Position numbers and translations under genes: made by a program
The notes under the pieces: model-generated
Told to the model about the DNA's origin: nothing
Databases searched by the model: none
The model's input: the letters and a program-made list of their open reading frames with translations, nothing else
NCBI GenBank assembly: GCA_030145275.1
Contig: JAQYVV010000002.1
Location: 62,001-126,000, forward strand
From: Desulfurivibrionaceae bacterium
Lineage (GTDB): Bacteria > Desulfobacterota > Desulfobulbia > Desulfobulbales > VMSU01
Direction of reading: 5' to 3'
DNA length: 64,000 nucleotides
Shown: one piece after another, positions 45,737 through 55,311 of the stretch
How positions within the stretch are numbered: the first letter of the stretch is position 1
Layout: each line of letters opens with the position of its first letter

Positions 45737-46711
45737 ATGGAAAAACATCAGCATACTTTAAAAAGAGAAGTTAGTTTTTGCGGGGTTGGGCTTCACTCCG
45801 GTAAGCCGGTTACATTAACAGTAAAACCGGCGGTCGATGATCATGGTGTCCGTTTCAAAATAGCGGGCCAAGAGAGCTCAGTGCCTGCTTTTATGGACCG
45901 AGTTGTTGATACTAGTTTAGCTACGACAATCGCGGAAAAAGACATGGTCTTCTCGACAACTGAGCACCTTATGGCTGCTTTGGCTGGCCTGGGAATCGAC
46001 AATGCAATCGTGGAGTTGGACGGTTCTGAAGTTCCGATCATGGATGGCAGTGCCGGGCCATTTGTCCACATTCTTCGCAAAGTGAGTCGGAAGCGTCAGA
46101 AGTCCCTCAGGCGGGTAATCAAAATAACAAAACCTATAACCTACACGGAAGGCGATAAAACCGTTACAGTTAAACCCTATGATGGTTTGAAACTCACCTG
46201 TGAAATTGATTTTAATCACACCTTCCTTAAAAAACAGGAATACACGATAGAAATTTCACCCAAAAAGTTCTCAGAAGAGATTGCCTCGGCCCGGACCTTT
46301 GGTTTTATCGATCAGGTTGAACAACTCAAAGAGAGCGGCTACGCCTTGGGTGGATCCCTCGATAACGCAGTGGTTATTGATGCTGAAGGTGTCATCAACG
46401 AGGGTGGGCTAAGGTTTACGGATGAATTTGTACGCCATAAAGTGCTTGATTTGCTTGGCGATCTTGCTTTGCTCGGCTGTCCCGTCATGGGGCATGTGAT
46501 AGCCAAACGTTCCGGCCACGGCCAGCATCTTGGTCTTTTGAAGGAGATAGCGGCAAATCCCGAGTGTTGGCAGATTGTTGAACTTGAGGAGCATGGAAAG
46601 GTCGTTTTAGCGCAGTCGGCCTCACAAATTAAAGATAAGGGGGCGTCCCTACTTCCCTCTTGGCTCCAACCTGGTCCGTTTGTTAATGGGCAATGTCCAG
46701 TGATAGCTTGA
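45737..46711 (+). CDS. lpxC: UDP-3-O-acyl-N-acetylglucosamine deacetylase
   Basis: 324 residues. Motifs: FCGVGLHSGKPVTL, TEHLMAALAGLGIDNAIVEL (zinc His), VPIMDGSAGPFV, HKVLDLLGDLALLG (zinc His and Asp), and RSGHGQHLGLL (catalytic His region). First committed step of lipid A synthesis. The nearest ribosome-binding sequence is weak (TAGGTCG); no alternative in-frame start exists because a TAA lies at 45704. A strong terminator follows at 46841. Confidence 0.96.
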   Translation: MEKHQHTLKREVSFCGVGLHSGKPVTLTVKPAVDDHGVRFKIAGQESSVPAFMDRVVDTSLATTIAEKDMVFSTTEHLMAALAGLGIDNAIVELDGSEVPIMDGSAGPFVHILRKVSRKRQKSLRRVIKITKPITYTEGDKTVTVKPYDGLKLTCEIDFNHTFLKKQEYTIEISPKKFSEEIASARTFGFIDQVEQLKESGYALGGSLDNAVVIDAEGVINEGGLRFTDEFVRHKVLDLLGDLALLGCPVMGHVIAKRSGHGQHLGLLKEIAANPECWQIVELEEHGKVVLAQSASQIKDKGASLLPSWLQPGPFVNGQCPVIA

Positions 46712-46717
46712 AGGTAA

Positions 46718-46780
46718 GCCCCTGAAACGCTTACGGACTCGGAGTTATGCAATCTTGGGTGCACTTAATTGATTGCTAAC
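46718..46780 (+). repeat. Intergenic repeat GCCCCTGAAACGCTTACGGA, copy 1
   Basis: About 63 bases, closely matching 60271-60334 after aroB: both run from GCCCCTGAAACGCTTACGGA through TTATGCAA and CTTGGGTG to ACTTAATTGAT and CTAAC. It lies directly after the lpxC stop. This copy lacks the palindromic left half seen at aroB. Confidence 0.8.
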
Positions 46781-46840
46781 GCTTGAAGAATTTCTATTGA
46801 TAGTTGTTGGCAGATCTTTAGCCAAATTTTAATCGAACTA

Positions 46841-46881
46841 AATCCCTTGGAACAAATCTTTGTTCCAAGGGATTTTTTTTT
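46841..46881 (+). terminator. Rho-independent terminator after lpxC
   Basis: AATCCCTTGGAACAAA (46841-46856) pairs with TTTGTTCCAAGGGATT (46859-46874), followed by a run of T. A long stem and tiny loop, typical of a strong terminator. Confidence 0.9.
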
Positions 46882-46928
46882 GATATTTATTAATTTATTC
46901 ACTATGGTAAGGCTTCAGCATGAAGGTA

Positions 46929-47036
46929 GTAACTATTCGGCAACACTCCAGCTGCGCCCGAGCAGGCTGACTCACGTAGAACTACTACGCTTCGCCAACC
47001 TGCTCGAACACATCTGAAGCGTTGTCAAACATTTAC
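46929..47036. repeat. Palindromic element upstream of proC
   Basis: It begins GTAACTATTCGGCAAC and ends GTTGTCAAACATTTAC, an imperfect inverted pair. An inner stem pairs CGAGCAGG (near 46958) with CCTGCTCG (near 46999). It holds no 17-nt unit. The stretch GCTCGAACACATCT is shared with the lexA-side element (GATCGAACACATCT). The following 147 bases to proC hold no feature apart from GTAACTGTTTAGGAG directly before its ATG, again the end of this repeat family. Confidence 0.75.
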
Positions 47037-47182
47037 ATTTTATTGGTTATTGTTGTTTTTCAGTGTTAGTCGAATATTGACTGAAGGTATAGCGTAAAGC
47101 TAATGTTTTTGCGCTTGTACAGCCTGATGTTGGCCGCAATTTTTTCATGTTTCATTAAAAAAGTAACTGTTTAGGAGTAGCA

Positions 47183-48001
47183 ATGAAAATTGATAACCTT
47201 TTGTTTCTCGGTGGTGGAAGGATGGCTGAGGCTCTAATAAATGGTATTTTGACGTCTCGGTTGGCAGAAGGCGGCCAAATATGTGCCGTCGATCCTGACC
47301 CACAGCGAAGAGAGGTTCTATCGAGTCAGTACGGTATTAGTACAGAAGAAAACGCTCAGAATGCCTTGAGCGAAGGCACGTTAATTGTAATTGCGGTAAA
47401 GCCGCAGATTGTTGGGGCTGTTTTAGCTGATCTAAAGGAAAAACTTAATGACAGCCATCTGCTGGTCTCTATAGCTGCAGGGGTTACTCTTTCTTTTATG
47501 GAAGGAAAACTTGAGGGGAGCGGGGCGCGGGTTATCAGAGTAATGCCCAATACTCCAGCACTTATTCAGGAAGGGGCCTCGGCGCTGAGCCCAGGTAAGA
47601 ATGTAAGCAAGGAAGAGTTGAACGTAGCCTTTCACATTTTCGAAGCGGTGGGCAAGGCAGTTGTCATGGATGAGGGGTATCTCGATGCTGTGACTGGCCT
47701 GAGCGGTTCTGGACCCGCATATGTCTTTTCTTTTCTTGAGGCTTTAATTGATGCGGGAGTCAAGGTGGGGCTTGCAAGGCCAGATGCAGAAACCCTGGTT
47801 ATGCAGACCGTGCTTGGCTCTGTAAAGCTTGCAATGGCAGGAAGCGACCATCCTGCCCAGTTGAGGGCAATGGTTACCTCGCCCGGCGGCACTACCATAG
47901 CAGGATTACATGAAATGGAGCGAGCCGGTTTTCAGGGAATTATCATGGATGCAGTTGAGGCTGCAACGAATCGGTCTAAGGAGCTCGGCACATCTGAATA
48001 G
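47183..48001 (+). CDS. proC: Pyrroline-5-carboxylate reductase
   Basis: 272 residues. Rossmann start LFLGGGRMAEALINGIL, then VIRVMPNTPALIQEGASAL, GLSGSGPAYVFSFLEALIDAG and RAMVTSPGGTTIAGLHEME, all hallmark ProC motifs. It reduces P5C to proline with NADPH. The ribosome-binding AGGAG (just before 47183) lies in GTAACTGTTTAGGAG, the end sequence of the GTAACTATTCAGG family, so a repeat again seems to give the translation signal. Confidence 0.96.
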   Translation: MKIDNLLFLGGGRMAEALINGILTSRLAEGGQICAVDPDPQRREVLSSQYGISTEENAQNALSEGTLIVIAVKPQIVGAVLADLKEKLNDSHLLVSIAAGVTLSFMEGKLEGSGARVIRVMPNTPALIQEGASALSPGKNVSKEELNVAFHIFEAVGKAVVMDEGYLDAVTGLSGSGPAYVFSFLEALIDAGVKVGLARPDAETLVMQTVLGSVKLAMAGSDHPAQLRAMVTSPGGTTIAGLHEMERAGFQGIIMDAVEAATNRSKELGTSE

Positions 48002-48070
48002 ATACAGTGGGAGATACCCCCCCTCTCTCTCTCTTGTTTTTTACCCCGTTTGAATAATTACAATAAATTT

Positions 48071-48895
48071 ATGAAAGTAAAAAAGGTTGGCATAATCCTT
48101 CGAAAGGATTCAGAAGAACCGAAAGTTATCGCCAAGGAACTTGGCATCTGGTTTTCGGATCGTTCAATTGATACGGTGATTGACCAGGTCTCGGAGGATA
48201 TGGATCTTCTTGTTATTCTTGGAGGAGACGGGACCTTGCTGCATGTGGCCGAGCAGGCCAGTTGTTTTTCCATTCCTGTTGTAGGGATCAATTTAGGTGA
48301 TCTTGGTTTCTTGACAGAGGTTGCCAGTTCTGAACGGTTCGAAGCCCTTGAAGCTATTTTATCCGGGGCATTAGAGATTGAAAACAGGATGATGCTGAAG
48401 GTGCGGCTAGGCTCTGATGGGGAAGAGAGTGAATGGTTTCACGCTCTTAACGATGTGGTTATTAGTAAAGGGAGCATTGATCAGCTTATCAAGTTGGGTG
48501 CCTGGGCGGATCAGGATTACATTACCACCTACAGGGCTGACGGCTTGATTTTTTCTACACCGACAGGGGCAACAGCGTATAACCTGTCGGCGGGAGGGCC
48601 CATTGTGCACCCACATTTGGACTCGATACTGGTGACGCCAATTTGTCCATTTATGCTGGATAGTCGCCCGGTTCTTCTTTCTCCGGCGACAAAACTGAGC
48701 ACCAAACTTGTCGGGGGCTCTGACAATGTCAAAGTCATTATTGACGGGAAGGTTATTTGGGATATGCGGGAAAACGATGTGCTGGAGGTGCGGTCTGCGG
48801 AGAAGCCTCTGCAACTCTTAGGCTCGCCTCAGAAAGGTTATTTTGAGATACTAAGGAATAAGCTTAATTGGGGTGGTAGCGAGCGGCTTGGCTGA
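48071..48895 (+). CDS. nadK: NAD kinase
   Basis: 274 residues from the ATG at 48071 (MKVKKVGIILRKDS); a TTG at 48050 would add seven. No clear ribosome-binding site is seen for either. Motifs: LVILGGDGTLLHVAEQ (GGDG), GINLGDLGFLTE, and DGLIFSTPTGATAYNLSAGG. It makes NADP from NAD with ATP or polyphosphate. It is 69 bases after proC, whose product consumes NADPH. Confidence 0.94.
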   Translation: MKVKKVGIILRKDSEEPKVIAKELGIWFSDRSIDTVIDQVSEDMDLLVILGGDGTLLHVAEQASCFSIPVVGINLGDLGFLTEVASSERFEALEAILSGALEIENRMMLKVRLGSDGEESEWFHALNDVVISKGSIDQLIKLGAWADQDYITTYRADGLIFSTPTGATAYNLSAGGPIVHPHLDSILVTPICPFMLDSRPVLLSPATKLSTKLVGGSDNVKVIIDGKVIWDMRENDVLEVRSAEKPLQLLGSPQKGYFEILRNKLNWGGSERLG

Positions 48896-48951
48896 TAATT
48901 TCTCCGCCTTAAGTTAAATATCCTGTGTTAACAAGGTACTTGTTTTTTTAT

Positions 48952-50337
48952 TTATCCCTTTTTTGTGATCCCGAATTTGCGCATTTTGTACTGCAGAAGA
49001 CTTTTTGTGATGCCTAGTTGGTTGGCAGCCTTTGTCTGGATAAAATCGGTTTGCTTCAGGGCCCTTTTGACCATTTTTTCTTCAACGAGATTCATGATAT
49101 CTGGCAGGCGGGCATTGCCGGGTATAAATTGTTCAAGGTCGAAATCAAGCTCCATGGAGGGGCGGTTCTGCCCAGGCATATCAGGCTGGAGGTCTTCAGG
49201 GCAAATTGTGTCGCCGTTGCATAAGATGGTTGCGCGTTCAATGGTATTTTCAAGTTCACGAACATTTCCTTCCCATGGCAGGGTGGAGAGAAAGCGAAGT
49301 GACTCCGGTGCCATGCTCAAGTTTGGGTGGCCAAATTGCTTTGCATATTTTTTGACAAAATGACTTGTCAGCATTGGAATGTCATCTGCTCTTTCACGAA
49401 GAGGGGGGAGATGGATATGCACCACGTTGAGCCTATAGTAAAGATCTTCCCTGAAACGGTTATCCTCGACTTCTTCTTTTAAGTCTTTGTTGGTGGCCGC
49501 AAGAATCCGCACATCTGACTTGATAGTTTTGTTGCCACCAACCCTTTCAAAAGATTTTTCTTGTAGAACTCGCAGGAGTTTTGCCTGGAGCAGTACAGGC
49601 ATGTCTCCAATCTCGTCGAGAAAAATTGTGCCGTTGTCGGCGGCCTCAAATTTTCCTTTTCGCAAAGAAATAGCACCAGTAAAAGCGCCTTTTTCATGGC
49701 CGAACAGTTCACTTTCTAAAAGCGCCTCCGGCATTGCCGCGCAATTTAAAGAGATAAAAGGGCCTTTTTCTCTGGGACTATTGTAGTGGAGAGCCTTGGC
49801 TACCAGTTCCTTGCCTGTGCCAGATTCACCAGATATCAGTACAGTTGCTGGGGTTGGAGCTACTTTTCCTATGAGGGTGTAAATTTGCTGCATGGTTTTG
49901 TTTTTGCCGATTATGTTGGAAAAGCGAAATCGGCTTTGCATCTCATTGCGCAGACGGCTGTTTTCTTTTGCAAGAGCGTAATGTTCAATGGCCTTTTTGA
50001 TGCTGGCAACTAGTTCGTCATTATTGAATGGTTTGGTGAGGTAGGTGAAGGCCCCTGACTGCATAGCGTGTACCGCTTTTTCAACCTCTCCGAATGCGGT
50101 GATCATGATGACTGGTAGGTTGTTGCTTATTGCCTTTGTCTCTCTGAGGAGTGCGAAACCGTCCATTCCTGGCATTTTCATGTCGGTAATGATGAGGTCA
50201 AGGTCGGTGTGCTTGACAATTTCTAGGGCTTTCTGGCCATTTGCCGCCGTAATTGTCTCGAAACCTTCCTCTTTTAAAAGTTCAGAAATGACAATCAGAT
50301 AATTAGGTTCGTCGTCGACGATTAAGATAGTATTCAT
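48952..50337 (-). CDS. NtrC-family sigma-54 response regulator
   Basis: 461 residues. A receiver with DDE and Asp52 (LIITDMKMPGMDGF), then the sigma-54 AAA+ domain with Walker A GESGTGKELVAK, the GAFTGA loop in GHEKGAFTGAISLRKG, Walker B-type GTIFLDEIGDMP and arginine finger region FREDLYYRLNVV. A Fis-type HTH ends the protein (QLGITKSLLQYKMRKFGI). It activates sigma-54 promoters after phosphorylation. No kinase is adjacent; it could accept signal from one of the hybrid kinases in this window. Confidence 0.95.
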   Translation of the reverse strand: MNTILIVDDEPNYLIVISELLKEEGFETITAANGQKALEIVKHTDLDLIITDMKMPGMDGFALLRETKAISNNLPVIMITAFGEVEKAVHAMQSGAFTYLTKPFNNDELVASIKKAIEHYALAKENSRLRNEMQSRFRFSNIIGKNKTMQQIYTLIGKVAPTPATVLISGESGTGKELVAKALHYNSPREKGPFISLNCAAMPEALLESELFGHEKGAFTGAISLRKGKFEAADNGTIFLDEIGDMPVLLQAKLLRVLQEKSFERVGGNKTIKSDVRILAATNKDLKEEVEDNRFREDLYYRLNVVHIHLPPLRERADDIPMLTSHFVKKYAKQFGHPNLSMAPESLRFLSTLPWEGNVRELENTIERATILCNGDTICPEDLQPDMPGQNRPSMELDFDLEQFIPGNARLPDIMNLVEEKMVKRALKQTDFIQTKAANQLGITKSLLQYKMRKFGITKKG

Positions 50338-50455
50338 TAGGCCTGCTTGGAAGAGGGGTTAAGTTTGTAGTATGGTTCATGGGTGTACCCTGACAATATA
50401 AACTTTCAAGATATATTTAACAGTTTGAATCTGAAAATAAAATTGAAAAAATAGT

Positions 50456-50616
50456 GTAATTATTCGGATTGCCGCCGAAAAACAGTTAAAAGCGCTGAGC
50501 CCAGATGAACCGGAGATAAGCGTAGACTCCTATATGAAGCACATCCGGAGTCTGCGCTTACCTGAACAGTTACAGCCTGGAGTTAAGGGTAATTTCCGCC
50601 TACGCTGAATAATTAA
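50456..50616. repeat. Intergenic element between NtrC regulator and PHP gene, two 17-nt units
   Basis: Ends are GTAATTATTCGG and CTGAATAATTA. It has a 17-nt unit on the minus strand at 50515-50531 and another on the plus strand at 50546-50562, an inverted pair that could form a hairpin. The right half (TGAACAGTTACAGCCTGGAG onward) is repeated at 57413-57471, where the plus-strand unit is missing. The other part of this 334-base gap (50338-50455) shows nothing. Confidence 0.85.
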
Positions 50617-50671
50617 AATTAATCTACTTTTATCATAAAAAACACGAAGATAATTTCTAAGGTACTAATAG

Positions 50672-51523
50672 TTACTTTCTGTCTGCCAATTTTCGCTCAA
50701 GTTCTTTGTAGTCTGCCTCTGGGATGAATTTATTGGCAGCGTATAGGCCTAGGCCTGTCCGGTCGCGGTCACGACCGTGAAAGTCACTGCCGCCTGTTGC
50801 AAGCAAGTTCATTTCCCGGCATATTCTGCTAAAAAAACTGATATGCTTTTTGTTATGGACAGGATGATAGACCTCCAGCGCCTCCAGACCGTTTTTGCAT
50901 AGGTCTTCGATCAACCTGTATAGAAACGTGCAGGTTGGGTCGACGCTTGCCGGGTGGGCCAGGGCTGCGACTCCTCCAGCTTGGCGGATGATGGCTATTG
51001 CATCTTCCACTGGCAGAAATTCTCGTTCAACATATGCTTTCTTGTCTTTTTTTAAAAATCTGGCAAAAGCCTCGTTTTCGTTTCTGACAATACCTTTTTT
51101 GACCATCAGGTTCGCTATGTGCGGTCTGCCTATTTGACCTTCGGCGATGCCTTCTATCTGAGAAAGGTCAAGGGGGAAACCGAAACTCCTGAGTTTCTGA
51201 AGAATTGCAAGGTTGCGTTTTTCTCTGGCTGCTTGGATACTTTTTAATTTCTCCTGGAGAAAATGATTATTATGGTCTATCCCGTAGCCAAGTATGTGGA
51301 TGGAGCATAGGTGGTGGTGGGCACTGAGTTCTATCCCCGGAACAATTTGGGGACCATTAACTTTTTTTAGAGAGAGAAATTCATCCAGGCCGGCAGTGGT
51401 GTCATGGTCGGTTAAGGCGACGGCCTTCAAGCCAAGTTTGTGGGCTTTTTCTGCAATCTGAGTCGGGGAATGTGTCCCATCCGAAAAGGAGGAGTGGGTG
51501 TGAAGGTCAATGTGTCCTGGCAT
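50672..51523 (-). CDS. PHP-domain phosphoesterase (RNase AM / nucleoside bisphosphate phosphatase-like)
   Basis: 283 residues from the ATG at 51523 (MPGHIDLHTHSSFSDG); a start nine codons upstream is possible. Metal ligands: HIDLHTHSSFSDGTH, ALTDHDTTAGLDEF, PGIELSAHH, ALAHPAS and GGSDFHGRDRDRTGLG. This set fits the YciV/RNase AM family, which removes 5' nucleotides from RNA or hydrolyses 3',5'-nucleoside bisphosphates. Single gene, divergent from pilT. Confidence 0.9.
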   Translation of the reverse strand: MPGHIDLHTHSSFSDGTHSPTQIAEKAHKLGLKAVALTDHDTTAGLDEFLSLKKVNGPQIVPGIELSAHHHLCSIHILGYGIDHNNHFLQEKLKSIQAAREKRNLAILQKLRSFGFPLDLSQIEGIAEGQIGRPHIANLMVKKGIVRNENEAFARFLKKDKKAYVEREFLPVEDAIAIIRQAGGVAALAHPASVDPTCTFLYRLIEDLCKNGLEALEVYHPVHNKKHISFFSRICREMNLLATGGSDFHGRDRDRTGLGLYAANKFIPEADYKELERKLADRK

Positions 51524-51648
51524 GGGGTTTTTTTTCCTGGTCTGCCGCAAGAAAAATCTTTACCTTTCGCAGATCATTGCAGTATGATTTGTCTAAATTA
51601 AGATTAAAGTAATATCAGTTTCCTTGAAAAAAACAATGGAGAGTTTGC

Positions 51649-52731
51649 ATGGCCCAGATAGATGCGTTTTTTAAATTAATGAACGAGCAGGGAGCCTCTG
51701 ATCTTCACATGGTGTCAGGACAGCAGCCGATCCTGCGGATCAGGGGAGATATGGAGAGGGTGAAGTATAAAGCCCTGGAAAATGATTCTCTGAAAGCCAT
51801 GCTCTATGAAATTGTTACTGAAGAAAAAGTAAAGGAGTTTGAAGAAAGCGGTGACATGGATTTTGGCTATGAAATTCCCGGAATTGCTCGTTACCGTGGG
51901 AACCTTTTCATGCAGAAGTATGGGATTGGCGCCGTTTTTAGAGAAATTCCAAGTGATATCCTGACCTGCGAACAACTTAAACTGCCAACTATTATTGCTA
52001 AACTGTCCGCCTTGCCAAAGGGCATGGTTTTGGTCACTGGGCCGACTGGAAGTGGTAAATCTACCACCCTTGCCGCAATTGTTGATGAGGCCAATAAAAC
52101 TAGAAGCGATCATATCTTAACCGTTGAAGATCCTATAGAATTTGTTCATAAAAGTCAGAAATCTATTGTTAACCACCGCGAGGTTGGGACGCACACCAAG
52201 AGTTTTTCGGCTGCCTTGCGTGGGGCTTTGCGTGAAGATCCCGATATTATTCTGGTCGGTGAGATGCGTGACTTGGAAACAATTTCTTTGGCAATGGAAG
52301 CCGCCATGACGGGTCACTTGGTGTTTGGGACTCTGCATACGATAAATGCTGCCAAGACCGTTGACCGTGTTATTGAGATTTTTCCTGCGAATCAACAGGC
52401 CCAGGTTCGTTCCACCTTGGCGGATGCTCTTAAGGCAGTTGTTTCGCAAACTTTGTTTAAGAGAATTGATGTGAAAGGTAGATGTGCGGCTCTTGAAATC
52501 TTGATCTGTACACCTGCGGTTCGAAATCTTATCAGAGAGGGTAAAACCTTTCAGATTCCTTCTGTTATGCAGACGGGAAAGAAATTTGGCATGCAGACCT
52601 TAGATGATGCAATTCTTGAATATCTTCAGAAGGGGATGATTTCCGCAGAAGATGCTTATACAAATGCTATTGAAAAATCAAAGTTCGTGCAGTTTCTGAA
52701 ATCGCCACCAACTGACTTTACAGACGCTTAG
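51649..52731 (+). CDS. pilT: PilT-like type IV pilus retraction ATPase
   Basis: 360 residues. N-terminal PAS-like domain (SDLHMVSGQQPILRIRG), Walker A GPTGSGKSTTLAAI, Asp box EDPIEFVHKS, Walker B region REDPDIILVGEMRDLETISL, and His box TGHLVFGTLHTINAAKT. It powers pilus retraction, for twitching and DNA uptake. Other pil genes are absent here, but comEC lies next to it on the other strand, and the two proteins cooperate in natural transformation. Confidence 0.93.
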   Translation: MAQIDAFFKLMNEQGASDLHMVSGQQPILRIRGDMERVKYKALENDSLKAMLYEIVTEEKVKEFEESGDMDFGYEIPGIARYRGNLFMQKYGIGAVFREIPSDILTCEQLKLPTIIAKLSALPKGMVLVTGPTGSGKSTTLAAIVDEANKTRSDHILTVEDPIEFVHKSQKSIVNHREVGTHTKSFSAALRGALREDPDIILVGEMRDLETISLAMEAAMTGHLVFGTLHTINAAKTVDRVIEIFPANQQAQVRSTLADALKAVVSQTLFKRIDVKGRCAALEILICTPAVRNLIREGKTFQIPSVMQTGKKFGMQTLDDAILEYLQKGMISAEDAYTNAIEKSKFVQFLKSPPTDFTDA

Positions 52732-52772
52732 GGGCTTGAGTTTCAATGAGTTATTTTTACGGCCCCTGAACT

Positions 52773-55262
52773 TTAATAAAAGGTGCTTACTTCCATTTTC
52801 TCTTTTATTCTAAAGAAGATGCTGCCTGAAATTGCGGTTGTAAGGATGGTGCTTCCCGAATTCCTATATTCTTGCATTCTCTCTGCTGAAGGGAATGTTG
52901 GCTCCTGTTGCCTCGCTCCGGCTGAGATGACCACATAGTCTGCGGAAACCGCTCTGATAAATTCATCGGAACTTGATGTTTTGCTGCCGTGGTGCGGAGC
53001 AATTAGGATGTTGGCCTTTAGTTCCTCTCCCGCTTCGATGAGTTGTTGCTCCGCTTTTTTTTCAATGTCTCCAGGAAAGAGGCATGTTGTGCTGCCAATA
53101 GTGAGCTTTATGATAAGGCTTTTGTTGTTTCCATCGTCATCCTTTTTTTCAACTTCCCTCTCTTTGCCTTGAGTTTTGTCATCCCTGTGCAAGTTCCCTA
53201 TTACCCGCAAAGATATTTGCTCTTCTGCGTATATCTCTTCATCTTTGGCAGGAACTATTACTGGAATCCCGTGGTTCTGGGCTATCTCCCGTGTTTGCTT
53301 GAGTCTCGGGGCATGCATTGCGGCGCTGTTTGTCCAAATGGCTTCAGGGGCGAAGTGGTCAATTAAAAAGGGGATGCCGTTGGCATGATCCGAATCTGGG
53401 TGGCTAATGATAATTCCAGTGATTTTGTCTATTTTTTTGTCCCACAGAAAGGGGGCGATCAAGTCCCTGCCGACATTGAATCTGTTGGTCGGTCCCGCCT
53501 GTTTTTTGCCCCCGTCTATTACAAATATTTTGTCATTTGGAAGTTCAACGACTATCGCAAGGCCTTGGCCAACGTCAAGGATGGATATGGTGCTTTGATC
53601 GGAGTTTTGTTTTTTGTCCGGCCAAAAAAAAGAGAGAAGCCCTAAGATGATAATAGCCAGAAATGTTGCTGCGATTTGATGCACTTTCTTGCCTTTGAAA
53701 AACGAGATGAGCAGTTCTTTTTTTAAAAGCAGGGAAAAGAAAAGTAGTAGAAATAGGTAATAGGCAAGGATGACGGCTATCGATGGTGTTGGAAGCCAGA
53801 CGAAAGCAAAGGGTAGTTTTGCAAGGAGTTGGGTGATTGAATTTGCCGCCTGGATACCCATTCCTCCCGCTTGAAACAACCCTGTCGCGATAATTGGTAT
53901 AGGGATAAAGAGGCAGGCGAAAAGTCCTAAGATCAAGGACCAGAAGCATAAGAGAGGCTCGATCAAAAGAGTGCTTATGGGACTGATCAGGGAGATGCGA
54001 TTGAAATGGTAGGCGAGCAATGGAGCTGTGCCGAGGGAGGCGGCAAATGATATGAGAATACTTGCCAGGCAAAATGCCTTCACTTTGTTGGGGGCTGCCT
54101 GCTTTGTTTTGTCTGTGCTTTTTGTGTCCTTGTTGTTGATCTGGAATAGGGCGGAAATTTGCGGAAGGATTAAGGCTATTGAGCCAACAGCAGCAAAGGA
54201 AAGCTGAAATGATACGGTGAAAAGATCAGATGGGTTTATGGTGAGCAGTATGAGGGCTGCAAGCGCCAGATTGTTAAAGATTGATCCCTGCCGGTTCCAA
54301 ATGATGGCCCCCATGAAGATATAGGTCATTATTATGGCCCTTAATACCGGGGTGTGGAAACCGGCAATTAGGGCATATATGGCTAGGGGGGGGATTGAAA
54401 TAAGAGCTGTCGTTTTCCATACAGACCATCTAAGCAGCATGGTTTCTGAGTGTCTCAGGAGCCATGCAATGGCCACGCTGAGAAAAAGGGCCAAGAGGCC
54501 GATGTGTAGGCCAGAGATGGCAAGGAGGTGGATATTTCCCGCCGCTTTGTAATTTTCTGTGATTTCTGGGGGAATCCCTGCTCGGTCTCCAATCAGAATG
54601 GCTTTGTATATTCCAGCTGTAGATGCAGGTAAAATTTCATCAATAAAAAGACCAATGTTTTGTCGAATTTTTTCGGGAAAAGAGCGAATCTTTGTGGGGG
54701 GAGATGCGGGTTGTAAGTCGTGGATTTTGCGGAGGAAGTATGGGGATGAAAGCCAACCTGTTACCCATATTTTCTGGTTGGCCAGATACGATGCATAGTC
54801 AAAAGCACCGGGGACGCCATGATTTCTGGGGCGGGATAATCGTGTTTTGGCAATGATCTTGTCGCCTGGTTTGATCTCATTTGGGGGTGAACCGGGCATT
54901 GCAAGCAGGACTTTGCCGCTAATTGGCAGAGTTGCATTTTTCAGGCGCAATTGTTCTGTTTCGACGAGAAACCTGCTTTTGTCACTTCTTCTTTCTGGCG
55001 CTTTTGTGAGAGTGCCAGTTATAACAACTTCCCGGGGGGCCTCGATCAGATTGTATATATGTTGCGGGTTATCAGGGGGAGAAAGAAAAGGGGTTGTGTG
55101 TACTCCCCCTAGCAAGAAAAAGAGAGGGAGTATAAGATATTTGCCGAAAATGCCGGTTGGGCGTCGCAGCCCAATCAGCAGGCGTGTTGCCAGAATAATA
55201 ATAAGAATCCAGCAAAAAGAGCTGGGGATCAGAGCAACCCGAGCCCATGTGATCCCTGCCAT
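52773..55262 (-). CDS. comEC: ComEC/Rec2 DNA uptake channel
   Basis: 829 residues. An N-terminal DUF4131/OB-like part (about 30-190), the Competence domain with many membrane helices (LLAISGLHIGLLALFLSVAI), and a C-terminal metallo-beta-lactamase domain (ISILDVGQGLAIVVELPNDK, HPDSDHANGIP, IAPHHGSKTSSSDEF). The full three-part architecture suggests a working channel that moves single-stranded DNA across the inner membrane. It starts 49 bases after the sigma factor stop, so it may be transcribed from that gene's promoter. Confidence 0.95.
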   Translation of the reverse strand: MAGITWARVALIPSSFCWILIIILATRLLIGLRRPTGIFGKYLILPLFFLLGGVHTTPFLSPPDNPQHIYNLIEAPREVVITGTLTKAPERRSDKSRFLVETEQLRLKNATLPISGKVLLAMPGSPPNEIKPGDKIIAKTRLSRPRNHGVPGAFDYASYLANQKIWVTGWLSSPYFLRKIHDLQPASPPTKIRSFPEKIRQNIGLFIDEILPASTAGIYKAILIGDRAGIPPEITENYKAAGNIHLLAISGLHIGLLALFLSVAIAWLLRHSETMLLRWSVWKTTALISIPPLAIYALIAGFHTPVLRAIIMTYIFMGAIIWNRQGSIFNNLALAALILLTINPSDLFTVSFQLSFAAVGSIALILPQISALFQINNKDTKSTDKTKQAAPNKVKAFCLASILISFAASLGTAPLLAYHFNRISLISPISTLLIEPLLCFWSLILGLFACLFIPIPIIATGLFQAGGMGIQAANSITQLLAKLPFAFVWLPTPSIAVILAYYLFLLLFFSLLLKKELLISFFKGKKVHQIAATFLAIIILGLLSFFWPDKKQNSDQSTISILDVGQGLAIVVELPNDKIFVIDGGKKQAGPTNRFNVGRDLIAPFLWDKKIDKITGIIISHPDSDHANGIPFLIDHFAPEAIWTNSAAMHAPRLKQTREIAQNHGIPVIVPAKDEEIYAEEQISLRVIGNLHRDDKTQGKEREVEKKDDDGNNKSLIIKLTIGSTTCLFPGDIEKKAEQQLIEAGEELKANILIAPHHGSKTSSSDEFIRAVSADYVVISAGARQQEPTFPSAERMQEYRNSGSTILTTAISGSIFFRIKEKMEVSTFY

Positions 55263-55311
55263 ATAGGCAAGGGTAACGGGGATGAAGGAGTAGTTGACGT
55301 TAAAGATGGGA